A model generated the notes under the pieces. The model ran no database searches. It saw nothing but the letters and a program-made list of their open reading frames with translations, and had not been told where the DNA came from. Below, one piece after another: positions 8,238 through 16,422 of a DNA stretch of 64,000 nt. Every line of letters begins with the position of its first letter. Position 1 is the stretch's first letter. The translations under genes and the position numbers were made by a program. Source of the stretch: Roseibacillus persicicus (GTDB lineage: Bacteria > Verrucomicrobiota > Verrucomicrobiia > Verrucomicrobiales > Akkermansiaceae); the NCBI RefSeq assembly GCF_014651675.1, contig NZ_BMXI01000007.1, forward strand, positions 186,001 to 250,000. Direction: 5' to 3'.

Positions 8238-8277
8238 AGAGGGGCGACCCCTTGGGGGGTGGGTCGTGATCCCCTCT
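8238..8277. terminator. Strong hairpin between the two stress-protein genes
   Basis: AGAGGGG (8238-8244) pairs with CCCCTCT (8271-8277), and inside this CGACCC (8245-8250) pairs with GGGTCG (8261-8266), with a 4-nt bulge on one side. On the minus strand, the coding strand of both flanking genes, only a weak T-tract follows. It may therefore act as an attenuator or RNA 3'-end stabiliser for the upstream stress-protein transcript, not as a full terminator. Confidence 0.55.
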
Positions 8278-8304
8278 GACAGTTTTTGGGGAAAGGTAGA
8301 GACG

Positions 8305-9192
8305 CTACTGGCCCCTGACCGCAAGGATGGAGACGGGAGCGTCGTGAAGAAGGCGCTCCGCATTGGTGCCCAGGAAGAATCCGGCCAAGCGGCTGTGGCC
8401 GCGGGTGCCGAGAACAACCAGATCCGCCCCGTTGGTGAGCACGTGGTTGGTCAGGGCCGTGGCCGTGTGGGCCGATTCCAGGATCAGTGTTTCATACGAC
8501 ACCTGCGCAAGGCTGTCCGCATGGCGCAGGAGGAAAGCCTTCATGCGTTCGGCTGTTTCCTTGTTGCATTCCTCGGTGTAACTCAGGGGGGATTCTTCCC
8601 GGTGGGAGAGAACCATACCCCACTCATCCATCTCAGGGGGATACATCACGTGGACGATCTCGAGCTTGGCTTCGTGCTCTTGTGCAAGTAATGCCGCTCG
8701 CTCGAGGGCGATTCCGGAGCTGGTCGAAAAGTCCACGCAGACGAGGATTTTTGAAAAGTTACAGCCTTGCCAGTCGCGTAGAACGAGAACGTCGCAAGGA
8801 GCGGTGCGAACGCATTGGGAAGCGATGGAGCCCAGACGCTTCTTGGTGAGGTCATTCGCGGCGATGAGCAAGAGGTCGGCCTGATTTTCCTCAATCACCC
8901 GATTGAGGGTATCGACAGGGCGCCCGATGCGGACCACGGGACGAATCTCTACCGCGTGTTTTTCCGTGCCAATGAGCGCTTCCAGTTTCTTCAAGCCCTC
9001 GGCCTGAATCGCAGAGGAGTCCGCCACCCTGTAGCCGGAAGCCCGACGTTCGGCGAGGCCGCTGGAGGGAAAGACGTGAATCGCCAACACGGACGTTCCT
9101 AATAAGGAGGCCGCGTGAATGGCGTGCCGGAGCACAAGAGGAGAGGAGTCCGAGAAGTCGATGCCGGCGATGATAGGTGGAGGGGTATTCAT
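8305..9192 (-). CDS. Universal stress protein, tandem UspA domains
   Basis: A 295-residue paralogue of the downstream stress protein. Domain 1 (IIAGIDFSDSSPLVLRHA, about residues 6-145) has lost the glycine-rich ATP motif: the equivalent stretch reads IAANDLTKKRLGSIASQ. Domain 2 (ILVCVDFSTSSGIALERA, about 150-290) keeps it as VLGTRGHSRLAGFFLGTNAE, that is G-TR-G-(9)-G-T. This half-degenerate pattern is common in tandem Usp proteins, where one half binds nucleotide. It faces the divergent AraC-type gene at 9500 across a 307-bp gap that probably holds both promoters. Confidence 0.92.
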   Translation of the reverse strand: MNTPPPIIAGIDFSDSSPLVLRHAIHAASLLGTSVLAIHVFPSSGLAERRASGYRVADSSAIQAEGLKKLEALIGTEKHAVEIRPVVRIGRPVDTLNRVIEENQADLLLIAANDLTKKRLGSIASQCVRTAPCDVLVLRDWQGCNFSKILVCVDFSTSSGIALERAALLAQEHEAKLEIVHVMYPPEMDEWGMVLSHREESPLSYTEECNKETAERMKAFLLRHADSLAQVSYETLILESAHTATALTNHVLTNGADLVVLGTRGHSRLAGFFLGTNAERLLHDAPVSILAVRGQ

Positions 9193-9499
9193 GTTTTGGT
9201 AGGTTTTTGCTGCTGTCGTTGGTTGAAGATTGATGAGCGCGAGCGTCCTCAGCGCGATTTCAGAGTTTGGCTGTCTAGGATTGGGATGTTGCCCCGACTT
9301 TTCTATCGGAGGCTCCGCATCGATTGCCCAAAATCGGACTTCTTTTGCAGGGAAAAGAAAATGCTATCGGTCCTCCTATCGGCCTCTAAAGAAATTCCCT
9401 ATTGGGCTAGTTCGCTAGCGACGATGCGACTGGGCGGGTCCCCAATAGACCGGGAAAGGAGAATTTGGCAGAGTATCGGCGCCTTCGAAAAATAACGCT
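9193..9499. promoter_or_regulatory. Divergent regulatory region, stress protein versus AraC-type gene
   Basis: No gene is seen in these 307 bp. They contain three copies of CTATCGG (9303-9309, 9364-9370, 9376-9382), the last two 12 bp apart, plus a further TATCGG near 9475. They also contain an 8-bp inverted repeat CTATTGGG/CCCAATAG (9399-9406 and 9441-9448). AraC-family proteins commonly bind direct repeats, so these are candidate sites for the neighbouring regulator. This is pattern-based only. Confidence 0.35.
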
Positions 9500-10165
9500 A
9501 TGAAAAAGGATTCCACCCACACTCTCTTGCTTGAAAAGGTTTCTTCCTCCAGCCTTTTTCAAACCTATGCTGGTGCTTTTCAGGATGCCTCTGGACTAAA
9601 GTTGGGGCTGGTAGTGAGTAGCGATTCCGCTGCCATTGAAGCGGCCGCGCTGAAGGTCCCGGTCTCCTTGGGGCGACAGACTCTCTTGATGTTGGTGGCG
9701 GGTCAAGCGGGTGAAGAGACTGCGAAAGAGGAGCTTTGCCTCGGTCTGTTAGAGGCTTTTGCCATGCAGTTGGGTGATGAGATCAACCGCATTCTATTGG
9801 CTGATAGTGGTAATGAACCAGCGGTGGTGAAGGGGGCCAAGGGGCACATTCGCTCCAATCTGGCTTCCAAGTTTTGTCTAGACGACCTCGCGGCCGGGTT
9901 ACAGGTCTGCCCCTTTCATCTCTGTCGCGTTTTTAAAGAGCGTACTGGGTTGACCATGACCGAATATGGCAATCGTCTCCGGGTGGAACGTGCCCGACGA
10001 TTGCTCTCCGACCCTGGCGCGGCGGTGTCTGAGGTTGCCGACGAGGTGGGTTTCAGCTCCCTCTCGCAGTTCAATCGCACTTTCCTCAAGTATGCGGGGG
10101 AATCTCCCTCGGAATACCGTGCGCGTTTGGACGAACTTGAGCACTGCATTCTTCATGCTGCTTAG
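9500..10165 (+). CDS. AraC-family regulator with degenerate PocR-like N-terminus
   Basis: A 221-residue protein. The C-terminal 100 residues are a full AraC domain: KFCLDDLAAGLQVCPFHLCRVFKE, then VSEVADEVGFSSLSQFNRTFLKYAGESPSEYR, very similar to the regulator at 5713. The N-terminal 105 residues keep the start of the PocR-like fold (LLEKVSSSSLFQTYAGAFQDASGLKL aligns with the matching part of the 5713 protein) and its last helix (LLEAFAMQLGDEINRILL), but the middle with all the cysteines is gone. It therefore probably cannot bind the ligand or metal the longer paralogue may bind. It lies 17 bp upstream of the soluble histidine kinase and may lead that operon. Confidence 0.88.
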   Translation: MKKDSTHTLLLEKVSSSSLFQTYAGAFQDASGLKLGLVVSSDSAAIEAAALKVPVSLGRQTLLMLVAGQAGEETAKEELCLGLLEAFAMQLGDEINRILLADSGNEPAVVKGAKGHIRSNLASKFCLDDLAAGLQVCPFHLCRVFKERTGLTMTEYGNRLRVERARRLLSDPGAAVSEVADEVGFSSLSQFNRTFLKYAGESPSEYRARLDELEHCILHAA

Positions 10166-10182
10166 TTAGGCTGGTGCCTGAT

Positions 10183-11373
10183 ATGACTCCACCTGCTTCT
10201 CTGTCCGAGACTGAAAAGTTGCTCCTGAAAGCCACCCGGGAGGTGCACGACTTCAAGACAGCCTTGGATGAACATGCCATTGTGGCCATTACGGATCCGC
10301 GGGGAAAAATCACTTATGTGAACGAGAAGTTCTGCGCCATTTCCCAGTACAACGAGGAGGAGTTGATTGGGCAGGACCACCGGATTCTGAACTCTTCCCA
10401 TCATCCCAAGGCGTTCTTTCAAGAGCTGTGGCAAACGATTCAAAGTGGCGAAGTGTGGCGGGGAGAGATTCGCAATCGGCGCAAGGATGGGAGTTACTAT
10501 TGGGTCGATACGACCATTGTTCCCTTTGTCGACAGCGAAGGCCGGCCGGTTCAGCATATCGCCATTCGTGCCGATATTACTGAGAGAAAGCTTTATGAGG
10601 AAGAGCTCGCGAAGTTGGCGGCGGAGCTGGATAGCAAGAACAAGGAACTGGAGACCGTGATCTATGCCGCCTCCCACGACCTGCGTTCGCCCTTGGTCAA
10701 TGTGCAAGGATTTGCATCCGTCATTGGCGAGGAAATGGCTGACCTCAAAAAGCTCGTGCAGGCGTGTGCCAATGGGGAAACTCCGGAGCTGAGTCAAGTG
10801 CAAGCCATTGAGGGGGAGATTGAGCGTGCACTGGATTTCATCATCGCCGGGACGACCAAAATGGATGCTCTGTTAGGCGGCCTGTTAGTGATTTCCCGTC
10901 TGGGGCAACTAGAGGTCAGAGATGTGGCGGTCGATGTGGGCAGGGTCGTCGAGATGAATCTATCTGCAATGCGTTACCAGCTTGAGGAGGCGGGAGCCAC
11001 GGTATTGGTTGAAGACTTGCCCATGGCCCGGGGCGACGCGGACTTGCTAGGCCAGGTGTTTGGAAATCTATTTGGCAACGCGATCAAGTATTCCAGCAAG
11101 GAAAGGAGCCTCGTCCTCAAGGTTCGGGGCAAGGATTTTGGCGACAAAGTACGATACGAGGTGTCGGATAACGGAATCGGGATCTCGAAGCAGCATCAGG
11201 ATCGTATTTTCAATCTTTTCCATCGCTTGAACCCGACAGACACCGAGGGGCATGGAGTGGGACTGGCAATTGTGAAGCGGGCATTGGACCGGATGAATGG
11301 AACGGTTGAGGTGGATTCCGAGCCTGGTAGAGGAACCACCTTTTCAATCGTATTACCCAAGTCTGCCGTTTGA
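10183..11373 (+). CDS. Soluble PAS-domain sensor histidine kinase
   Basis: About 396 residues from ATG 10183 (a GTG three codons earlier is an alternative). There is no transmembrane helix. Domain order: a PAS/PAC domain (about 30-135, with DHRILNSSHHP and VDTTIVPF), a short coiled-coil linker, a HisKA dimerisation domain whose phospho-acceptor is the His in YAASHDLRSPL (about 165), and an HATPase domain with N box NLFGNAIKYSS, G1 box DNGIGI and G2 box GHGVGLAI. The overall layout resembles bacteriophytochrome-like kinases that pair with small Rcp1-type regulators, and the next gene is exactly such a regulator. The signal sensed by the PAS domain, such as redox, gas or a ligand, is unknown. 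Confidence 0.92.
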   Translation: MTPPASLSETEKLLLKATREVHDFKTALDEHAIVAITDPRGKITYVNEKFCAISQYNEEELIGQDHRILNSSHHPKAFFQELWQTIQSGEVWRGEIRNRRKDGSYYWVDTTIVPFVDSEGRPVQHIAIRADITERKLYEEELAKLAAELDSKNKELETVIYAASHDLRSPLVNVQGFASVIGEEMADLKKLVQACANGETPELSQVQAIEGEIERALDFIIAGTTKMDALLGGLLVISRLGQLEVRDVAVDVGRVVEMNLSAMRYQLEEAGATVLVEDLPMARGDADLLGQVFGNLFGNAIKYSSKERSLVLKVRGKDFGDKVRYEVSDNGIGISKQHQDRIFNLFHRLNPTDTEGHGVGLAIVKRALDRMNGTVEVDSEPGRGTTFSIVLPKSAV

Positions 11374-11467
11374 GCCGCTGATTGGAGAAGTGAACTTGAG
11401 GAATGTGAGCTTGTAGAAAAGGGCGCTTTCCTCCAAAAGTAAGCGCTCTCAATGGAGAGAAACAGTG

Positions 11468-11911
11468 ATGAGTCCTGAGACGATAATTTTAATGGCTGAG
11501 GACGATGAGGGGCACGCGCTACTCATCGAACGCGCATTGCGAAAAACCGGTATCAATAACCCGATCCGGCGTTTTCGGGACGGGCAGGAATTTATTGATT
11601 TTTGCGAAAGTCAAGCCGGCCCCGGATGCTCTGTTAGAGAGGCTTTCGTTCTCTTGCTCGATATCAGAATGCCCAAGATAGACGGAGTGGAAGTGCTCAG
11701 AATGGTTAAAAATAGCGAGAGGCTCCGGAATCTTCCGGTGGTGATGTTGACCACGACGGAGAACCCCCGGGAAGTCGACCTCTGTCACGAGATTGGGTGC
11801 AATGCCTATATCGTCAAGCCAGTGACCCCCAATGATTTCACGGAGACCATTCGCAGTCTGGGTGAGTTCTTGCGGAAGATGGAGGTGCCTTCTCTGGCCG
11901 GAGTGTCCTGA
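11468..11911 (+). CDS. Single-domain response regulator, Rcp1-like
   Basis: A 147-residue receiver domain with no output domain. The acidic pocket is E11-D12-D13, the phospho-acceptor is Asp65 in LLLDIRMP, and the conserved Lys is Lys117 in AYIVKPV. Sequence style (EDDEGHALLIERAL, RDGQEFIDF) is that of the Rcp1 group that receives phosphate from phytochrome-like kinases. The ATG at 11468 has a GGAGAGA Shine-Dalgarno sequence 7 bp upstream, better than the GTG one codon earlier. The stop codon overlaps the next start (TGATG), so translation of the two is coupled. Confidence 0.92.
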   Translation: MSPETIILMAEDDEGHALLIERALRKTGINNPIRRFRDGQEFIDFCESQAGPGCSVREAFVLLLDIRMPKIDGVEVLRMVKNSERLRNLPVVMLTTTENPREVDLCHEIGCNAYIVKPVTPNDFTETIRSLGEFLRKMEVPSLAGVS

Positions 11912-13326
11912 TGACCTCGTATTCTCACTCGAACGAGCCACTCATTCTGATTGTAGAGGATGAGGCGGGGCTCTTGGCACTTCTCAGCCGGGCTTTTCGA
12001 AAGGCAGGGAGGGAAGCCCGTGGAGTCTCTTCTGGGGCGGAAGCGCTGGAATTTCTCCGCGAAAACCAAGTGGGCCTGATGGTTCTCGATCTGGGCCTGC
12101 CCGATATTACGGGCCAAGAATTGATAGAGGCTTTGCGCGAGCAGGGGCGGCAGATTCCCTTCATCGTGATGAGCGGAATGAACGATGTTCGGCTCACTGT
12201 TAAGATGATGCGGGAGGGCGCTCTCGACTTCGTGCTGAAGGATTCGAATTTTTTGGAATTGGTGGTGCCCGTAGTACAGCGCGTTCTGGAGGGACTGGAA
12301 GTGCGCCGCAAATTTGACGAAACCGAAGTTCGCTTCCGACAGATTAGCGAAACCATCAACGATGTTTTCTGGCTGATGGGTCCTGACCGTTCCCAGTATC
12401 TTTACGTGAATCCCGCTTTCGAAAAGATTTGGGGAACTCCGGCCAATGCGCTGTTAGACGATCGGGAGCTCTGGGGTAAGGCCATCGTGGCGGAGGATCG
12501 GAACAAGTATTTGCAGGCTACGGGAGAGCTGTGGTCCGGAGAAAGAGAGGACTACAACGTCATCTACCGCATTCGGGATGCTGGAGGGCAGTTGCGTTGG
12601 ATCAACGATCGGGGCTATGCGCGGCGCGATCAATCCGGGAAGCTGATTCGGTTCATTGGCGTTGCCACCGATGTGAGCGACCAAAAGGCTCTGGAAGGAC
12701 AAGTTCTGGAAGCCACCGAAAATGAACGCATTCGCATCGGACAGGATATTCATGACGACCTTTGCCAGCGGCTGGCCGCGCTCAAGCTCAAGTGCAGCCT
12801 GATCCAAGCCAGCGTGTCTGGGAGCCCGGAGAAGCAGAAGGAACTCTTGGCGGAAGCGTCTTCGGACCTCCAGCAAGCCACAACCTTGGCTCGGGGGATT
12901 GCCAAGGGCTTGTCGCCGGTTTCTTTGGAGGCCGAGGGCCTGATGCATGCCTTGGGTGAGTTGGCGGAGGTCACTGCCAGTCGCTTTGGGATTTCGTGCC
13001 GCTTTGACTGTCCCGACCCGGTCTCGGTGCCGAACTCGACGGTTGCGACCCATCTCTTTCGCATTGCGCAGGAACTGGTCAATAATGCGGCCAAACATGC
13101 CGGGCCCAAGGAGATTCAAATCGGGCTGCACGAGCACGAAGGGGGCATTCAACTCGAGGTGAGCAATGATGGAATGCCGTTTCAAAAGAGCGATTCCAGT
13201 CGCCGCGGAATGGGGCTGCATTTTATCCAGTTTCGGGCAGACTCGATTGGGGCAGGACTCAGCTTCATCCCCGGAGAAATTCCGGAGGGAGGCACCCGGG
13301 CCCTCTGCACCTTGGCAAACCTTTAA
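11911..13326 (+). CDS. Receiver-PAS-HisKA_3 hybrid kinase
   Basis: A 471-residue soluble protein. An N-terminal receiver (about 10-125) has Asp60 in MVLDLGLPD as phospho-acceptor. A PAS/PAC domain follows (about 140-260, RDAGGQLRWINDRGYARRD). The C-terminal half is a NarX/DegS-type kinase: HisKA_3 with His281 in IGQDIHDDLCQRLAALKLK and a HATPase_c domain with ELVNNAAKHA and RRGMGLHF. The receiver-first layout lets an upstream kinase, most simply the PAS kinase two genes before, control this one, which would then phosphorylate the LuxR-type regulator 20 bp downstream. That makes a soluble multistep relay. The pathway order is inferred from gene order. Confidence 0.9.
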   Translation: MTSYSHSNEPLILIVEDEAGLLALLSRAFRKAGREARGVSSGAEALEFLRENQVGLMVLDLGLPDITGQELIEALREQGRQIPFIVMSGMNDVRLTVKMMREGALDFVLKDSNFLELVVPVVQRVLEGLEVRRKFDETEVRFRQISETINDVFWLMGPDRSQYLYVNPAFEKIWGTPANALLDDRELWGKAIVAEDRNKYLQATGELWSGEREDYNVIYRIRDAGGQLRWINDRGYARRDQSGKLIRFIGVATDVSDQKALEGQVLEATENERIRIGQDIHDDLCQRLAALKLKCSLIQASVSGSPEKQKELLAEASSDLQQATTLARGIAKGLSPVSLEAEGLMHALGELAEVTASRFGISCRFDCPDPVSVPNSTVATHLFRIAQELVNNAAKHAGPKEIQIGLHEHEGGIQLEVSNDGMPFQKSDSSRRGMGLHFIQFRADSIGAGLSFIPGEIPEGGTRALCTLANL

Positions 13327-13346
13327 TTACGAGACTATAGAAAACG

Positions 13347-14009
13347 ATGGAAGAGAGAACGGTCGCAATCGTCGATGATCACACCATGATGCGCGAGGGC
13401 TTGGCGGGCTTGGTGAATTCCTTGGAGGGCTTTTGCTGTTGCTGGTCTGCCGGAGATGCGACGGAGGCGATGAGCCAGCTGGAGAACGAGTGCCCCAAAC
13501 TCCTCATGGTGGACATGACTCTCCCGGGCCGGAATGGCTTGGAGCTGACCAAGGACGCCTTGGCGCTGCATCCCAGCTTGCCGGTGTTGGTTGTCTCGAT
13601 GCACGACGAGACTCTCTATGCCCAGCGGGTGCTTCGGGCGGGGGCGAAGGGATACATCATGAAGGATGCACCTACCGAGCAACTCATCGAAGCGATCCAA
13701 AAGACGGCCGCCGGCGGGATGTGGGTCAGTGGGGCGATGTCGGCAAAAATCATCGAAGCCTTTTCAAGTCAACCGGGCACCGAAAAGGTGGAAGGAGTGC
13801 ATCGGCTTTCCGATCGGGAGTTCGAAATTTTCCAGCTGATTGGGGAAGGAAAGTCCAAGAGCGCGATAGCCGAAGGACTCAATATCAGCCCCAAGACAGT
13901 CGACGTACACAAAGCCCACATTCGGGAGAAGCTGGAGCTGGAAGATGCGGCGGCGGTCCTGCGCTATGCCATCCGTTGGGTGGAGATGAAGAACCTGCCT
14001 TCCGAATAG
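13347..14009 (+). CDS. LuxR/NarL-family response regulator
   Basis: A 220-residue regulator. The receiver has DD10-11 and Asp56 in LLMVDMTLP; the output is a C-terminal LuxR helix-turn-helix (about 150-212) with LSDREFEIFQLIGEGKSKSAIA and ISPKTVDVHKAHIREKLEL. It is the natural partner of the HisKA_3 kinase encoded just upstream, because this kinase class usually drives NarL-type regulators. The target genes are unknown. Its 3' end overlaps the convergent DksA-type gene by 46 bp. Confidence 0.93.
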   Translation: MEERTVAIVDDHTMMREGLAGLVNSLEGFCCCWSAGDATEAMSQLENECPKLLMVDMTLPGRNGLELTKDALALHPSLPVLVVSMHDETLYAQRVLRAGAKGYIMKDAPTEQLIEAIQKTAAGGMWVSGAMSAKIIEAFSSQPGTEKVEGVHRLSDREFEIFQLIGEGKSKSAIAEGLNISPKTVDVHKAHIREKLELEDAAAVLRYAIRWVEMKNLPSE

Positions 14010-14293
14010 AAGGGGCTCTCGATTTGCTTTTTCTCAAGAACTTCCTGGCATGCGAGGCAGTTGGATACGACCGGGCGGGCCATGAGACGAGGGAGTGGGA
14101 TCTGGCTTCCGCAGCTCTCACACAGTCCATAGCCTCCCTCCCGCATCCTCTTCAAGGCTGCATTGGTCTTGGCTTGCAGGGCAGTGTGGTCGGAGCCCTT
14201 GGCCTGTGACAGTTCGGCCAGCATCTTTTCCTGGAGGACCACCAGATCAATGGCCTGGCTGGATGGAGAGGAGGGGAGAATCACGATAAACAT
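13964..14293 (-). CDS. DksA/TraR-type zinc-finger protein
   Basis: A 109-residue protein with an N-terminal helical part and a C4 zinc finger: CESC in GGYGLCESCGSQIPLPRL and CLAC in VVSNCLACQEVLEKK. The 17-residue spacing is typical of DksA/TraR proteins, which bind the RNA polymerase secondary channel and modulate transcription with ppGpp. The N-terminal coiled coil is shorter than in canonical DksA (about 150 residues) and the tip motif is not recognisable, so it may be a divergent relative. The 46-bp overlap with the convergent regulator gene is unusual; a later stop is not possible in this frame. ATG 14293 is used, though Met24 could also start. Confidence 0.8.
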   Translation of the reverse strand: MFIVILPSSPSSQAIDLVVLQEKMLAELSQAKGSDHTALQAKTNAALKRMREGGYGLCESCGSQIPLPRLMARPVVSNCLACQEVLEKKQIESPFYSEGRFFISTQRMA

Positions 14294-14367
14294 TGAAGCG
14301 GACTCGCTCGATATTCGCTCGGCATGAGTTGACTGAGACTCGCCATTTTTTGCCTCATGGCTGTTTG

Positions 14368-14516
14368 CTAGCGGTTCTGCTCACGCAGTTTGCGTAGCTC
14401 CTCGTCGCAGTGGGCGGTCACAAAATGCCCCCCTGACAAATTCCTCAAACATCTCGGGATGCAACTCACAGCAGCGTGTAGCCTCCTCCCAATCGATGGG
14501 AGTCGCGAAAGGTCAT
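14368..14516 (-). pseudogene. Possible frameshifted small gene after dksA-like gene
   Basis: An ATG at 14516 overlaps the stop of the upstream dksA-like gene (ATGA), a normal coupled arrangement, but its frame ends after 16 codons. Another frame from about 14500 reads TPIDWEEATRCCELHPEM then FEEFVRG. At a run of six C residues (14428-14433 on the plus strand) it would have to shift to give HFVTAHCDEELRKLREQNR and the stop at 14368. The assembled string looks like a real soluble peptide of about 45 residues, but it needs two frame corrections. Either the gene is broken, the homopolymer was misread, or the pattern is chance. Confidence 0.3.
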
Positions 14517-14872
14517 GGGCGTTTTGTCTGTTGACTCTCGTGTTTGATTTGACAGTCGAGACAGAGTGACACGGAAGGCTTGGCCTCCAGCCGGGCGAGA
14601 GGAATGACTTCGCCGCAACTCCCGCATTGGTCGTAGGTTCCGTCCTTGATTCGTTGGAGAGCGAGCTTGATCTTGGCGATGAGCTTGACCTCGCTTTCGC
14701 TGACTCGGTCGAGAACTTCTGCCCGAGAGTCGAGGGCGTGGTCAATCTGGTCACCCACCTGCGGAGGTTGTAGCTCCCGTTCTTCATCGAATTGTCCCCC
14801 GAGTTGCTGTTCCAATTCAGCAAGTTGCTTAGTCAGTTTTTTCTCGAAGGTATCAAGTAGACTTTGATTCAT
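14513..14872 (-). CDS. DksA/TraR-type zinc-finger protein
   Basis: A 119-residue member of the DksA/TraR family. A helical hairpin (residues about 1-75, LLDTFEKKLTKQLAELEQQLGG, RVSESEVKLIAKIKLALQRI) precedes the zinc finger CGSC in GTYDQCGSCGEVIPLARLEA and CLDC in VSLCLDCQIKHE. It is closer to the standard family pattern than its neighbour at 13964: the GTYGxCxxCG and ARLEAxPxxxxCxxC signatures are almost intact. Expected to act on RNA polymerase during starvation or to be a YbiI/TraR-like accessory. Two such genes in one kilobase suggest duplication and divergence. Confidence 0.88.
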   Translation of the reverse strand: MNQSLLDTFEKKLTKQLAELEQQLGGQFDEERELQPPQVGDQIDHALDSRAEVLDRVSESEVKLIAKIKLALQRIKDGTYDQCGSCGEVIPLARLEAKPSVSLCLDCQIKHESQQTKRP

Positions 14873-14997
14873 TTGTGGATGAATACGAGCAAGCGTTCGT
14901 CTTCACTCCGCGTGCCTTGCTGTTGGCTACGCACCTTTTGCAGAAGGGTTTCGTGGTCTTTCGTGCAGTCCAGAGAGGGGTGAATTCTTCGGGTCTG

Positions 14998-16422
14998 TTA
15001 GGATTTAGGAAGTCTCACTTTTGCGGTTGTTCCGTTAGAGTCATCGCTGGTGATTGTCAGGGAACCTCCCAATTTTCTGGCAATCGATTGGGCGATGGAA
15101 AGGCCGAGCCCACTGTGGTTCTGGCTTTGGCTGCGAGCCTTGTCGACTTGGTAGAAGCGGTCGCAGAGATGTGGCAGGTGTTCGGAAGGAATTCCGGGGC
15201 CTTGGTCGTGGATGGCTAGGATAACCTCTTCACCAACGACCTTGGTGCGAAGAGTAACAGGCGTTCCCGGGGGAGTGTGAGTCAAGGCATTGGAGAGAAG
15301 GGTGTGGGTGAGGGTCTCCAGATCGGCAGCGGTGCCCTCAACTTGGGCGGGAGTGATGTCGAGGGTGAGTCTTGATTGGTGGGCATCGGCCAGGGGGGAG
15401 AGTTCCCGCGCTGCATCAAAGGCTATATCGGCCAGGTCGACGAGTTCCACGCTGCCATTTGTCAGGTCTTCGCGAGCAAGCTGGAGCAGGGAATCGACGA
15501 GGCGCCGCATGCGCTCGGCGGCCGTTTGACAATTGGCGATGATGCCACGGTAGGACTCCGCGTTGCGCTCGTGACGGAGACCGCGCTGGGTTTCGGAAAG
15601 AATGATCGTGAGAGGGGTGCGCAGTTCGTGCGAGGCATCGGCAGTGAAGCGTTTCTGCCTTTCGATGGAATCGGAAAGCTTGTCGAAGGTGCCGTTGAGA
15701 ACCGCTGCCAAGCGATTGAGCTCACTGTCGCTCTCATCGATTTCAATGCGTTCGTCCAGGTTGCCGTCCGCAATTCGAGAGGCTGTTAGAGCGATGGTGT
15801 CGATGGGGACCAGTGCGCGACCCGCCAACCACCAGCCGCCGGCTAGAGCAACGAGAAAGATCGCACTTCCTCCGAGGGCGAGGAGAAGTCGAAACCGGGT
15901 TAGGGCCGCCAAGTCGTCGGAGATATCCCGACCGACCAGGATTTTCAGCCCCGAGCGATGGCTGCGCGTAAGGAGGAGATTTTTGTTCTCCTGGCTTTCC
16001 TCCCACCGATACCTTTCGGCGACGTCGGCTGGTGCAGTGACTCGAGGCGGGGTGTTCGCGGCTCGAAAGATATTGCTGCCGTCCTCTCCCCAATAGGCGA
16101 TGTAGGGCTTCCTTGGATCGTCTTCGAAGAGATGAAGAAAAGAGGGGGGAGCGGCCTCCTTGCTGAGGGAGAAATCCTGCAGGGCTTGTTTGATCATCTG
16201 CAGGGTGGGTGGAGTGTCTTTGGAATCATTTGGTCGGTGGTCAGCCAATCCATGGGTGAAGAAAGAACGCTCGAAGTCGAAGAGCTCGCGCTTGATTCCC
16301 TCAAACCGTTCTCGAGTCACCAGCCGGTCCGCGAGCAGGCAGGCGGCGACGATGAGAACCAGCGAAATGAGGGCGTGCCAAAGCTGGAGTCGCCAGCGCA
16401 GAGAATGGAGGGGGATTTTCAT
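14998..16422 (-). CDS. Sensor histidine kinase with HAMP domain (CusS-like)
   Basis: A 474-residue inner-membrane kinase. TM1 is about residues 15-33, a periplasmic sensor runs to about 175, and TM2 is about 178-200. HAMP follows (GRALVPIDTIALTASRIADGN), then HisKA with His265 in DASHELRTPLTII and HATPase with LSNALTHTPPGTPV, DQGPGIP and SGLGLSIAQSIARKLGG. The layout is that of the CusS/heavy-metal or efflux-pump sensor class. Its start overlaps the stop of the response regulator (ATGA), and both follow an efflux pump in one minus-strand run. It most likely senses an envelope stress or toxic compound removed by that pump. The ligand is unknown. Confidence 0.93.
   Translation of the reverse strand: MKIPLHSLRWRLQLWHALISLVLIVAACLLADRLVTRERFEGIKRELFDFERSFFTHGLADHRPNDSKDTPPTLQMIKQALQDFSLSKEAAPPSFLHLFEDDPRKPYIAYWGEDGSNIFRAANTPPRVTAPADVAERYRWEESQENKNLLLTRSHRSGLKILVGRDISDDLAALTRFRLLLALGGSAIFLVALAGGWWLAGRALVPIDTIALTASRIADGNLDERIEIDESDSELNRLAAVLNGTFDKLSDSIERQKRFTADASHELRTPLTIILSETQRGLRHERNAESYRGIIANCQTAAERMRRLVDSLLQLAREDLTNGSVELVDLADIAFDAARELSPLADAHQSRLTLDITPAQVEGTAADLETLTHTLLSNALTHTPPGTPVTLRTKVVGEEVILAIHDQGPGIPSEHLPHLCDRFYQVDKARSQSQNHSGLGLSIAQSIARKLGGSLTITSDDSNGTTAKVRLPKS

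Noticed and set aside
8238-8277. Called a terminator at first for the second stress-protein gene
   Set aside because: The T-tract on the coding strand is poor; kept as a hairpin of uncertain role with reduced confidence.
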